A stretch of DNA of 64,000 nt, taken from positions 124,001-188,000 of the forward strand of contig NZ_WEGL01000009.1 of NCBI RefSeq assembly GCF_009604455.1, in the 5' to 3' direction. The stretch comes from Streptomyces sp. RB17 (GTDB lineage Bacteria; Actinomycetota; Actinomycetes; Streptomycetales; Streptomycetaceae). The translations under genes and the position numbers were made by a program. A model generated the notes under the pieces. It did no database searches and was not told the origin of the DNA. It saw nothing but the letters and a program-made list of their open reading frames with translations. Numbering within the stretch: position 1 is the stretch's first letter; every line of letters begins with the position of its first letter. Below, in pieces: positions 15,666 to 22,527 of this stretch.

Positions 15666-16394
15666 GTGAACTCTGAACAGTCCGAGGAGCGGGACGGCGC
15701 ACCCATAGGCCGCCGCGTCTTCCTCGGCACCCTCGGCCTGGGCGCGCTCGGCCTCGTCGCCGCGCCCACGCTGCAACGCGGCCTGGAGGGCGCCCTCGGC
15801 GCCGTCGCCGGCAAGGACCCCACGGGCCTGACCGGCCTGCTGCCCAACGGCGGCGGATTCCGCTACTACTCCGTCGCCGCGTCGGTGCCGCACCTGAACG
15901 CCGGCGACTACCACCTGAAGATCGGCGGCCTGGTCGACCGCCCGCACACCTACTCCCTGGCCGATCTGCGCGCCCTGCCGCAGACCCGGCTGGTCAAGGA
16001 CGTCCAGTGCGTCACCGGCTGGCGGGTCCCCGGCACCCCCTTCGAGGGCGTACGCCTCTCCGACCTCCTCGACACGGCCGGGGTCCGCCCCGGTGCGAAG
16101 GCGATCCACTTCACCTGCTTCGACGGCGCCTACACCGAGAGCCTCACCCTCGACCAGGCCCGCCGCCCGGACGTCCTGGTGGCCCTGCGCATGCAGGACA
16201 AGGACATCTCCCACGACCACGGCGGCCCGGTCCGCCTCTATGTCGCCCCCATGTACTTCTACAAGTCGGCCAAGTGGCTCGCCGGGATCACGGTCACCGA
16301 CCGGGTCGAGCCGGGCTACTGGGAGAACCTCGGCTACGACGTCGACGCCTGGGTCGGCCGGTCGAACGGACGGACCGATGAGCCTACGAGCTGA
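15666..16394 (+). CDS. Molybdopterin-dependent oxidoreductase (sulfite oxidase / MsrP-like), Tat-exported
   Basis: 242 residues from GTG 15666. A Tat signal GRRVFLGTLGLGALGLVAAP lies at about 15-34, then the Moco-binding sulfite-oxidase fold with conserved VKDVQCVTGWRVPGTPFEGV (the Cys is the Mo ligand, about residue 115), FTCFDGAYTESL and APMYFYKSAKWL. It is shorter than sulfite oxidases and lacks haem and dimerisation domains, as in MsrP (YedY). It probably reduces or oxidises an extracytoplasmic small molecule or oxidised protein residue, taking or giving electrons through the cytochrome b encoded next, whose start overlaps by 17 bp. Confidence 0.88.
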   Translation: MNSEQSEERDGAPIGRRVFLGTLGLGALGLVAAPTLQRGLEGALGAVAGKDPTGLTGLLPNGGGFRYYSVAASVPHLNAGDYHLKIGGLVDRPHTYSLADLRALPQTRLVKDVQCVTGWRVPGTPFEGVRLSDLLDTAGVRPGAKAIHFTCFDGAYTESLTLDQARRPDVLVALRMQDKDISHDHGGPVRLYVAPMYFYKSAKWLAGITVTDRVEPGYWENLGYDVDAWVGRSNGRTDEPTS

Positions 16395-17004
16395 CACCCC
16401 GGCCCCGCCCGGCGCCCGCATCCGCCGCTTCGGCCCGGTCCAACGCTGGGTCCACCGCACGACGGCCGCGCTGATGGGGATCTGCGTGGTCACGGCCGCC
16501 ATCCTCTACATCCCCCAGCTGGCGGTGGCGGTCGGCCGCCGGGAACTGGTCGTCCGCGTCCATGAGTGCGCCGGGCTCGCTCTTCCCGTCCCGGTCCTGC
16601 TGGGGCTCGCCTCCCGCGCCTTCCGCACCGACCTGCGCTTCCTCAACCGCTTCGGCCCGCACGACCGCACCTGGCTGCGCGCGGCGCTCGCGCGCGACAA
16701 ACGCCACTCCTCGCGCCCGGCGGGCAAGTTCAACGCCGGCCAGAAGGTCTACGCCGCCTGGATCGCCGGCGCCACCCTGGTCATGCTCGGCACCGGCCTG
16801 CTGATGTGGTTCACCCACCTCGCCCCGCTGGTGTGGCGCACCTCTGCGACCTTCGTCCACGACTGGCTCGCCCTGACCATCGGCGTGGTCCTGGCCGGCC
16901 ACATCGGCATGGCCCTGGGTGATCCGGAGGCGAGAAGGGGCCTGCGCACGGGGACGGTGAGCAGGGAGTGGGCGAAACGGGAACACCCCTTGTGGCGCGG
17001 TTAG
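16378..17004 (+). CDS. Cytochrome b/b6-type membrane subunit (partner of the Moco enzyme)
   Basis: 208 residues from ATG 16378, inside the 3' end of the preceding gene. At least four hydrophobic helices carry candidate haem-ligand histidines (VQRWVHRTTAALMG, VVRVHECAGLAL, FVHDWLALTIGVVLAGHIGMAL), as in formate-dehydrogenase-gamma / cytochrome b561-type subunits. It would link the quinone pool to the exported molybdoenzyme, like MsrQ for MsrP. The tail overlaps the opposing idnD-like gene by 4 bp. Confidence 0.85.
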   Translation: MSLRADTPAPPGARIRRFGPVQRWVHRTTAALMGICVVTAAILYIPQLAVAVGRRELVVRVHECAGLALPVPVLLGLASRAFRTDLRFLNRFGPHDRTWLRAALARDKRHSSRPAGKFNAGQKVYAAWIAGATLVMLGTGLLMWFTHLAPLVWRTSATFVHDWLALTIGVVLAGHIGMALGDPEARRGLRTGTVSREWAKREHPLWRG

Positions 17005-18026
17005 TTCTCGAAGTCCAGCAACACCTTGCAGGACCGGCTCCGGTCAGCAGCCAGGACGAACGCGTCCTCGGCCTCCCGCACCGGAACCACCGCACCGACC
17101 AGCCCGTCGAACTCCCCCCGCCCGGCCAGCAGGTTCAGCGCGTCGTCGAACCCGGCGCCGAACCGGAACGCCCCACGCAGCTCGATCTCCCGGCTCACCA
17201 GCAGGTTCCCGGCGAACGGCGACCGACCCGGCGGGAGCATCCCGAGCTCGACGACCACGCCCCCGCGCCGTACGCGCCGCAGGCATGTGTCGAGCCCGGC
17301 CGCGACCCCCGACGCCTCGACGGCCACGTCGACCTCCTGCGGCCACCCGGCATCACCCGGATCGTCGGCCCGTACCAGCGTGTCCGCTCCGGCCACGGCC
17401 GCGTACCCGAGTGCCTCCGGCACCGGATCCGTCACCGTCACCCGTGCCGCACCGGCCGCCTTCGCCGCCGCGACCACCAGGCACCCGATCGGCCCGGCCC
17501 CGGTCACCAGCACATGCCGCCCGGACACGTCCCCGGCCCGCCGCACCGCGTGCAGTGCCACCGACAGCGGCTCGGCGAGCGCGGCCCGCCGCAGCCCGAG
17601 CCCGTCCGGCAGCGCCCGCACCTGCCCGGCCGGTACGGCGATCCGCTCGGCGAAGCCGCCCTGGACATGCGGAAAACGGGCCGCGCTGCCCAGATACCGG
17701 GTGTCCCGGCACACGTTCGCCCGCCCGTCGGCGCACTCCGGGCAGCGCCCGCACGGCGTGGCGGGGTGCACGGCGACGGCCGTACCCGGCGCGGGACCCG
17801 TGGCCCCGGCGCCGTAGGACACCACCGTGCCCACCACCTCGTGCCCGAGCACCATCGGCTCCCGGAGCCGGAAGTCCCCGACCCCGCCGTGCCGCCAGTA
17901 GTGCAGATCGGAGCCGCACACCCCGCCGTAACGCACCGCCACCACGGCCTCGCCGGGACCGGGCCTCGGCACGGGCAGCTCCCGCACCCGCAGCTCACCC
18001 GCGCCGTGGATCACACATCCCAGCAT
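17001..18026 (-). CDS. idnD: L-idonate 5-dehydrogenase-like zinc alcohol dehydrogenase
   Basis: 341 residues from ATG 18026. MDR zinc enzyme: catalytic Cys in GGVCGSDLHYWRHGGVG, GHEVVG, the structural-zinc lobe CGRCPECADGRANVC, and NAD motif VLVTGAGPIGCLVVAAA. The HYWRHGG segment and the local context (SDR, gluconate permease, gluconokinase) support L-idonate to 5-ketogluconate oxidation. Other polyol dehydrogenases (sorbitol, threonine type) share the fold, so the substrate is inferred from neighbours. It is the last gene of the idonate/gluconate operon. Confidence 0.8.
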   Translation of the reverse strand: MLGCVIHGAGELRVRELPVPRPGPGEAVVAVRYGGVCGSDLHYWRHGGVGDFRLREPMVLGHEVVGTVVSYGAGATGPAPGTAVAVHPATPCGRCPECADGRANVCRDTRYLGSAARFPHVQGGFAERIAVPAGQVRALPDGLGLRRAALAEPLSVALHAVRRAGDVSGRHVLVTGAGPIGCLVVAAAKAAGAARVTVTDPVPEALGYAAVAGADTLVRADDPGDAGWPQEVDVAVEASGVAAGLDTCLRRVRRGGVVVELGMLPPGRSPFAGNLLVSREIELRGAFRFGAGFDDALNLLAGRGEFDGLVGAVVPVREAEDAFVLAADRSRSCKVLLDFEN

Positions 18027-18040
18027 CGCCGCAGCCCCTT

Positions 18041-18802
18041 TCAGAGCACGCTCGTCATGCCGCCGTCGATGTACAGCATCTGGCCGTTGACGAAGTCCGA
18101 GGCGGGCGAGGCCAGGAAGAGCAGGCCGCCCACCAGATCCTCGGTACGGCCCCAGCGGGCCGCCGGGGTGCGCCTGCGGACCCAGGCGCTGAACTCCTCG
18201 TCCTCCACCAGCGGCCGGGTCAGCTCCGTCTCGATGTAGCCGGGGCCGAGGCCGTTGACCTGGACGCCGTACGGCCCCCAGTCGGCGCACATGCCCTTGG
18301 TGAGCATTTTCAGCGCGCCCTTGGTCGCCGCGTACGGCGCGATGCCGGGCCGTACCACCTCGCTCTGCAGCGAGCAGATGTTGATGACCTTGCCGTGGCC
18401 GCGTTCCGTCATCCGCCGGGCGGCCTCGCGGCCGACGAGGAACGCGCTGGTGAGGTTGGTGTCCAGGATCCGGTGCCAGTCGGCGTCGGTGAACTGGAGC
18501 AGCGGGGCGCGCAGTTGCATGCCCGCGTTGTTGACGAGGATGTCGAGCGGGCCCACCCGCTCCTCGACCTCCGCGATCCCGGCGGCCACGGCCGGTCCGT
18601 CGGTCACGTCGAACACCGCCGTGTGGATCCGGTCCCCGGGCAGTCCGGAGGCCGCCTCGGCCAGCCGGTCCCGGTCGCGTCCGTTGAGGACCACCGTGCA
18701 GCCGGCCTCGGCCAGGCCCCGGGCCAGCGCGAGGCCGATGCCCCGGCTGGACCCGGTGACCAGGGCCGTACGGCCGCTGATGTCGAAGAGCGGGTGACTC
18801 AC
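18041..18802 (-). CDS. idnO: SDR family oxidoreductase, gluconate 5-dehydrogenase-like (IdnO)
   Basis: 253 residues: TGSSRGIGLALARGLAEAG (cofactor loop), LVNNAGMQLRAP, catalytic Ser in NICSLQS, YAATKGAL (YxxxK), LGPGYIETELT and a C-terminal FLASPASDFVNGQMLYIDGG. It interconverts 5-keto-D-gluconate and D-gluconate with NAD(P)H, completing idonate to gluconate conversion with the preceding dehydrogenase. It lies 14 bp from idnD and 10 bp from the permease gene, so one transcript is likely. Confidence 0.85.
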   Translation of the reverse strand: MSHPLFDISGRTALVTGSSRGIGLALARGLAEAGCTVVLNGRDRDRLAEAASGLPGDRIHTAVFDVTDGPAVAAGIAEVEERVGPLDILVNNAGMQLRAPLLQFTDADWHRILDTNLTSAFLVGREAARRMTERGHGKVINICSLQSEVVRPGIAPYAATKGALKMLTKGMCADWGPYGVQVNGLGPGYIETELTRPLVEDEEFSAWVRRRTPAARWGRTEDLVGGLLFLASPASDFVNGQMLYIDGGMTSVL

Positions 18803-18812
18803 GCCCGTACCC

Positions 18813-20210
18813 CTACACGATCAGTGAGAGCAGCAGGACCAGTCCGCCGGCGACCACCGAGAGGATCGTCTCCATGAGCGACCAGGTCTTCACGGTCTGC
18901 CCGACGCTCAGCCCGAAGTACTCCTTCACCAGCCAGAAGCCGGCGTCGTTGACGAAGCTGAAGAACAGCGAGCCGGCGCCGATGGCGAGGACGAGGAGGG
19001 CGGTGTGGGTGGTCGACGTGCTGGCCGCGAGCGGCGCGATCAGACCGGCCGCGGAGACCGTCGCCACCGTCGCCGAACCGGTCGCCAGCCGGATCACCAC
19101 CGCGATCAGCCAGGCCAGCAGCACCGCCGGGATCGACCAGCTCTTGGAGATGTCCAGGATCATCTGGCCGACACCGCTGTCGATCAGGGTCTGCTTGAAG
19201 CCGCCGCCCGCGCCGACGATCAGCAGGATGCCCGCGATGGGCATCAGGCCCTTCTCGACGGTCTGCTGCAGTCGCTCCTTGCTGAACCCGGCGGGCCGGC
19301 CCAGCGTGAAGAAGCCGACGATCACCGCGGCGAGCAGCGCGATCATCGGGGAGCCGATGATGTCGAAGACCCGCTGGTTCACGTTCGTGGGGTCGTCGAC
19401 GACGATGTCCACCAGCGCCTTGGCCAGCATCAGCACCACCGGCAGCAGCACGGTGGAGAGCGTCGCCCCGAAGCCCGGACGGCGCTCCAGCTCCTCCGAC
19501 GGACGCTGCGGCAGCATCCGGTCGGGGGCCGGCACGTCCACCCAGCGGGCCGCGACCTTCGAGAACAGCGGACCCGCGACGATCACCGACGGTATGGCGA
19601 CCAGGATGCCGAGTGCCAGGGTCACACCCAGGTTGGCGTGCAGCGCGTCGATCGCGACCAGCGGGCCGGGGTGCGGCGGGATCAGGCCGTGCATCACGGA
19701 CAGACCGGCGAGCGCCGGGATGCCGATGCGCATCAGGGAGTAGTTGCCGCGCTTGGCGACCATGAGCACGACCGGGATCAGCAGCACGATCCCGACCTCG
19801 AAGAACAGCGGCAGACCGATCACGGAGGCGATCAGCACCATCGCCCAGGGCATCGCGCGCCCGCCGGCCTTGGCGAGGATCGTGTCGACGATCTGGTCGG
19901 CGCCGCCGGAGTCGGCGAGGAGCTTGCCCAGGATCGCCCCGAGCGCGATCAGGACGCCCACGCCGGCCACCGTGGTGCCGAGCCCGGTGGTGAAGCTGGT
20001 GATGGCCTTGTCGAGCGGCGCTCCCGCGACCGCCCCGAGCGCCAGTGACCCGATGGTCAGCGCCAGGAAGGCATGGAGCTTGAACTTGGTGATGAGCAGG
20101 ACGATCACGGCGATGCCCACCAGGACGGCGATGCCCAGCTGGGCGTGTCCGGCGGAGGTGATCGGCGGAGGCGCGTCCGCTGCCAGCATCTCGACGCTGA
20201 GTCTGGTCAC
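18813..20210 (-). CDS. gntP: Gluconate/idonate:H+ symporter, GntP family
   Basis: 465 residues from GTG 20210 (aaggga upstream). About 12 to 14 membrane helices with GntP family segments: GLPLFFEVGIVLLIPVV, MHGLIPPHPGPLVAID, TGSATVATVSAAGL and FSFVNDAGFWLVKEYFGL. It imports gluconate or related sugar acids at the cytoplasmic membrane. It lies between the dehydrogenases and gluconokinase. Confidence 0.92.
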   Translation of the reverse strand: MTRLSVEMLAADAPPPITSAGHAQLGIAVLVGIAVIVLLITKFKLHAFLALTIGSLALGAVAGAPLDKAITSFTTGLGTTVAGVGVLIALGAILGKLLADSGGADQIVDTILAKAGGRAMPWAMVLIASVIGLPLFFEVGIVLLIPVVLMVAKRGNYSLMRIGIPALAGLSVMHGLIPPHPGPLVAIDALHANLGVTLALGILVAIPSVIVAGPLFSKVAARWVDVPAPDRMLPQRPSEELERRPGFGATLSTVLLPVVLMLAKALVDIVVDDPTNVNQRVFDIIGSPMIALLAAVIVGFFTLGRPAGFSKERLQQTVEKGLMPIAGILLIVGAGGGFKQTLIDSGVGQMILDISKSWSIPAVLLAWLIAVVIRLATGSATVATVSAAGLIAPLAASTSTTHTALLVLAIGAGSLFFSFVNDAGFWLVKEYFGLSVGQTVKTWSLMETILSVVAGGLVLLLSLIV

Positions 20211-20247
20211 GGGTTTCCCTTGCGTTACGGGGGGACGGGGGTGGGTG

Positions 20248-20766
20248 CTACGCGGTGGTGTCGGGAAGCGCCTCGAGTGCCTTCGCGGCACGCTCGGCGA
20301 TGTCCTGGGGGCTGCCGGTGACGTCCACGGCGACTCCCGCCTCGTCCGGCTCCAGGGGCTGCAGCGTGGCGAACTGGGAGTCCAGCAGCGCGGTCGGCAT
20401 GAAGTGCCCCTGCCGCTGCCTCATCCGGTCCTCGATCAGCTTCCGGTCGCCGGTGAGGTGCACGAACACCACTCCGGGAGCGGCGGCCCTGAGCCGGTCG
20501 CGGTACGACCGCTTCAGCGCCGAGCTGCTGACCACCCCGCCCAGTCCGGCCCGCCCGTGCGCCCAGTGGCCGATGGCGTCCAGCCAGGGCCACCGGTCGT
20601 TGTCGTCGAGCGGGACACCGGCCGTCATCTTGTCGATGTTGGCCTGCGGGTGGAAGTCGTCGCCCTCGGCGTACGGGACGCCCAGCCGCGCGGCGAGCAA
20701 GGGACCGATCGTGGTCTTGCCCGTCCCCGCGACGCCCATCACGACGACGACCTGGGGGGTTCGCAT
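20248..20766 (-). CDS. gntK: Gluconokinase (GntK/IdnK)
   Basis: 172 residues from ATG 20766 (gaggcag upstream). P-loop VMGVAGTGKTTIG at about 8-20, EGDDFHPQANIDKMTAGVPLDDNDR (the gluconate-binding region), ALKRSYRDRLR and the LTGDRKLIEDRMRQRQGHFMP lid. It phosphorylates gluconate with ATP to 6-phosphogluconate for the pentose phosphate pathway. It is probably the first gene of the operon, divergent from the GntR-type regulator, with two palindromes between them. Confidence 0.92.
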   Translation of the reverse strand: MRTPQVVVVMGVAGTGKTTIGPLLAARLGVPYAEGDDFHPQANIDKMTAGVPLDDNDRWPWLDAIGHWAHGRAGLGGVVSSSALKRSYRDRLRAAAPGVVFVHLTGDRKLIEDRMRQRQGHFMPTALLDSQFATLQPLEPDEAGVAVDVTGSPQDIAERAAKALEALPDTTA

Positions 20767-20822
20767 CACTGCCTCGCTGTCTTCCTCGACATCCGACGCC
20801 ACAGCGGCGTCGCCACACTGAA

Positions 20823-20833
20823 ACCTATTAGGT
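20823..20833. promoter_or_regulatory. Palindrome between gntK and gntR
   Basis: acctattaggt is a perfect 11-bp palindrome 57 bp upstream of gntK. It may be part of the gntK promoter or a second regulator site. Confidence 0.4.
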
Positions 20834-20861
20834 ACGACGAATTCAAGAGTGTGTGATGTAT

Positions 20862-20872
20862 AAGTCTGACTT
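20862..20872. promoter_or_regulatory. FCD-type GntR operator candidate
   Basis: aagtctgactt is a perfect 11-bp palindrome with the GT-N3-AC core found in many FadR/FCD operators. It lies 35 bp before the regulator's own start and 96 bp from gntK, well placed to control both directions. Confidence 0.55.
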
Positions 20873-20906
20873 TTTTCGTCGGTGATCCACGCCGTACGCT
20901 GAGTGC

Positions 20907-21608
20907 ATGACCACTCCGGGCCGGGGGCTGCACGGCCATGTACTGGACACCCTCGGCCCCGCGATCACTGCGGGCGAGTACCCGCCGGGCAGCGTGCTGC
21001 GCACCGACGAGCTGGCACAGCGGTTCGACGTGTCGCGTTCCGTGATGCGGGAAGCGGTCCGCGTGCTCGAATCCATGCACCTGGTCGAGTCCCGCCGCAG
21101 AGTGGGTGTGACGGTCCGCCCCAAGTCCGAGTGGAACGTCTACGACCCGCAGGTCATCCGCTGGCGCCTCGCGGGCGCCGACCGCCCGTACCAGCTGCGC
21201 TCGCTGACCGTGCTGCGCTCCGCGATCGAACCGGTCGCGGCCGGTCTCGCCGCCCGGCACGCCACGGCGCAGCAGTGCGCCGAACTCACCGAGTGCGCGC
21301 TCGGCATGGTGGCCAACTCACGCGGCCACAAGCTGGAGGAGTACCTGGTCCACGACATCGCCTTCCACCGGGTCGTCCTGAACGCCTCGGGCAACGAGAT
21401 GTTCGCCCGGCTCGGCGACGTCGTCGCGGAGGTCCTGGCCGGCCGCACCCATCACGAGGTCATGTTCGAGGATCCCGACCCGGCGGCGGTCACCCTGCAC
21501 GTGCAGCTGGCCGAGGCGGTCCGCGAGGGCGACGCGACCCGCGCCGAGGAGCTGACCAGGGAGATCACCGTGGGCGCCCTGCAGGAACTGGACATCCTGG
21601 CGCCCTAG
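20907..21608 (+). CDS. FadR-subfamily GntR regulator (FCD domain), gluconate cluster
   Basis: 233 residues. N-terminal wHTH: ITAGEYPPGSVLRTDELAQRFDVSRSVMREAVRVLESM (about 20-57), wing VESRRRVGVTVRPK, then an all-helical FCD domain with metal-site style residues (HDIAFHRVVLNASGN and HVQLAEAVREGD). Divergent from gntK. Family members repress sugar-acid operons and are released by gluconate or 6-phosphogluconate. It converges on the ychJ-like gene, where the tandem repeat at 21631-21675 lies. Confidence 0.9.
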   Translation: MTTPGRGLHGHVLDTLGPAITAGEYPPGSVLRTDELAQRFDVSRSVMREAVRVLESMHLVESRRRVGVTVRPKSEWNVYDPQVIRWRLAGADRPYQLRSLTVLRSAIEPVAAGLAARHATAQQCAELTECALGMVANSRGHKLEEYLVHDIAFHRVVLNASGNEMFARLGDVVAEVLAGRTHHEVMFEDPDPAAVTLHVQLAEAVREGDATRAEELTREITVGALQELDILAP

Positions 21609-21630
21609 TCCGGGTCGGTTCCGCAAGCCT

Positions 21631-21675
21631 CGGTCCAGGAAGTCTCAGTCCAGGAAGTCTCAGTCCAGGAAGTCC
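21631..21675. repeat. 15-bp tandem triplication of a gene's last five codons including stop
   Basis: Three direct 15-bp units, cggtccaggaagtct, cagtccaggaagtct and cagtccaggaagtcc. On the minus strand each reads GAC TTC CTG GAC then TGA (CGA in the outermost). The unit is thus the final DFLD-stop of the YchJ-like gene, copied twice more downstream of it. Confidence 0.85.
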
Positions 21676-22034
21676 CCGTCCACGTACACCCACGCCCCGT
21701 CGACCCGCTCGAACCGGCTCCGCTCGTGCAGCGAGCCGCCGCGGTAGGAGGCGCGGAAGGTCACCGTGCCCGTGCTGTGGAAGGCCGACCCGTCGGTGGT
21801 GTCCAGGATCTCCAGCCCCGTCCACCTCATCCGCGGATCGAGGTCCAGCCGTTCGGGCCGGGTCCGCGGATGCCAGGTGCGCAGCAGATACCCCGCGTCC
21901 CCCGTCACGAACGCGCTGTACCGCGACCGCATCAGCAGCTCGGCGGTCGGCGCGGCGGCCGGCCCCGCGTGGAAACGGCCGCAGCAGGCGTCGTAGGGCT
22001 GGGGGAGTCCGCAGGGGCAGGCGCGCGAGGTCAT
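21660..22034 (-). CDS. YchJ family protein (UPF0225, SEC-C type zinc motif)
   Basis: 124 residues from ATG 22034 (ATG 22043 also possible). N-terminal SRACPCGLPQPYDACCGRFH is the SEC-C-like zinc-binding segment, then LMRSRYSAFVTGDAGYLLRTWHP and ...RSRFERVDGAWVYVDGDF, the NTF2-like core of YchJ proteins. Function not established. The 3' end carries the stop-codon-containing tandem triplication. It faces the GntR gene. Confidence 0.85.
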   Translation of the reverse strand: MTSRACPCGLPQPYDACCGRFHAGPAAAPTAELLMRSRYSAFVTGDAGYLLRTWHPRTRPERLDLDPRMRWTGLEILDTTDGSAFHSTGTVTFRASYRGGSLHERSRFERVDGAWVYVDGDFLD

Positions 22035-22105
22035 GGCCGACATTGTGCCCGGGCCGGGGGAGGCGCCCGTCTGGGGCCGGATGCAAAGTGGAAGAGCTGG
22101 ACCAC

Positions 22106-22148
22106 GCGCCCCTTGGGGCGCGGGGACCTGCGCGACCAGCCACGACGG
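22106..22148. repeat. Dispersed Streptomyces intergenic repeat, copy 1
   Basis: A gcgccccttggggcgc hairpin is followed by a cgcgaccagccacgacgg tail. Similar tails occur at 44450-44482, and a related hairpin element at 56244-56283. I recall this motif between genes in many Streptomyces genomes. Confidence 0.5.
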
Positions 22149-22205
22149 CGCCGCACACGACGGACGGCCCATCGCGGCACGACCCGCGGAGCGAGGTGGC
22201 GGACC

Positions 22206-22520
22206 ATGACCCGACCCAGGACCAGCCGTCCTCCGGCCGTCAAGGAGTGGCGGCTGAACCTGTACCTCTCCGAGCACGACCCGGACACCACCGCCCGGAT
22301 CGTCCTGGACACCGGCGACAACGTCCTGGAGAGCCACGCGGAGGCCCGCCGGAACCCCTACGACCCCGATGTACCGGAGATAGGCGACGAACTCGCCGCC
22401 GGACGTGCGCTCATCGCCATGGGCCGCAGGCTGTTGCGCGCCGCGGACGGGGACATCAAGGCGGTCGGAGCGGACGATACCGAGGAGGACCTGTCACCCC
22501 TGTGGCTGGACCGCGAGTGA
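22206..22520 (+). CDS. DUF1876 domain-containing protein
   Basis: 104 residues. VKEWRLNLYLSEHDPDTTARIVLDTGD and the conserved RRNPYDPDVPEIGDELAAGRALIAMGRRLL segment match DUF1876, a small actinobacterial family of alpha-beta fold. The C-terminal acidic extension (GADDTEEDLSPLW) is variable. Cytoplasmic, function unknown. Its stop is 8 bp from the end of the opposing polX. Confidence 0.85.
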   Translation: MTRPRTSRPPAVKEWRLNLYLSEHDPDTTARIVLDTGDNVLESHAEARRNPYDPDVPEIGDELAAGRALIAMGRRLLRAADGDIKAVGADDTEEDLSPLWLDRE

Positions 22521-22527
22521 CGCCCCC

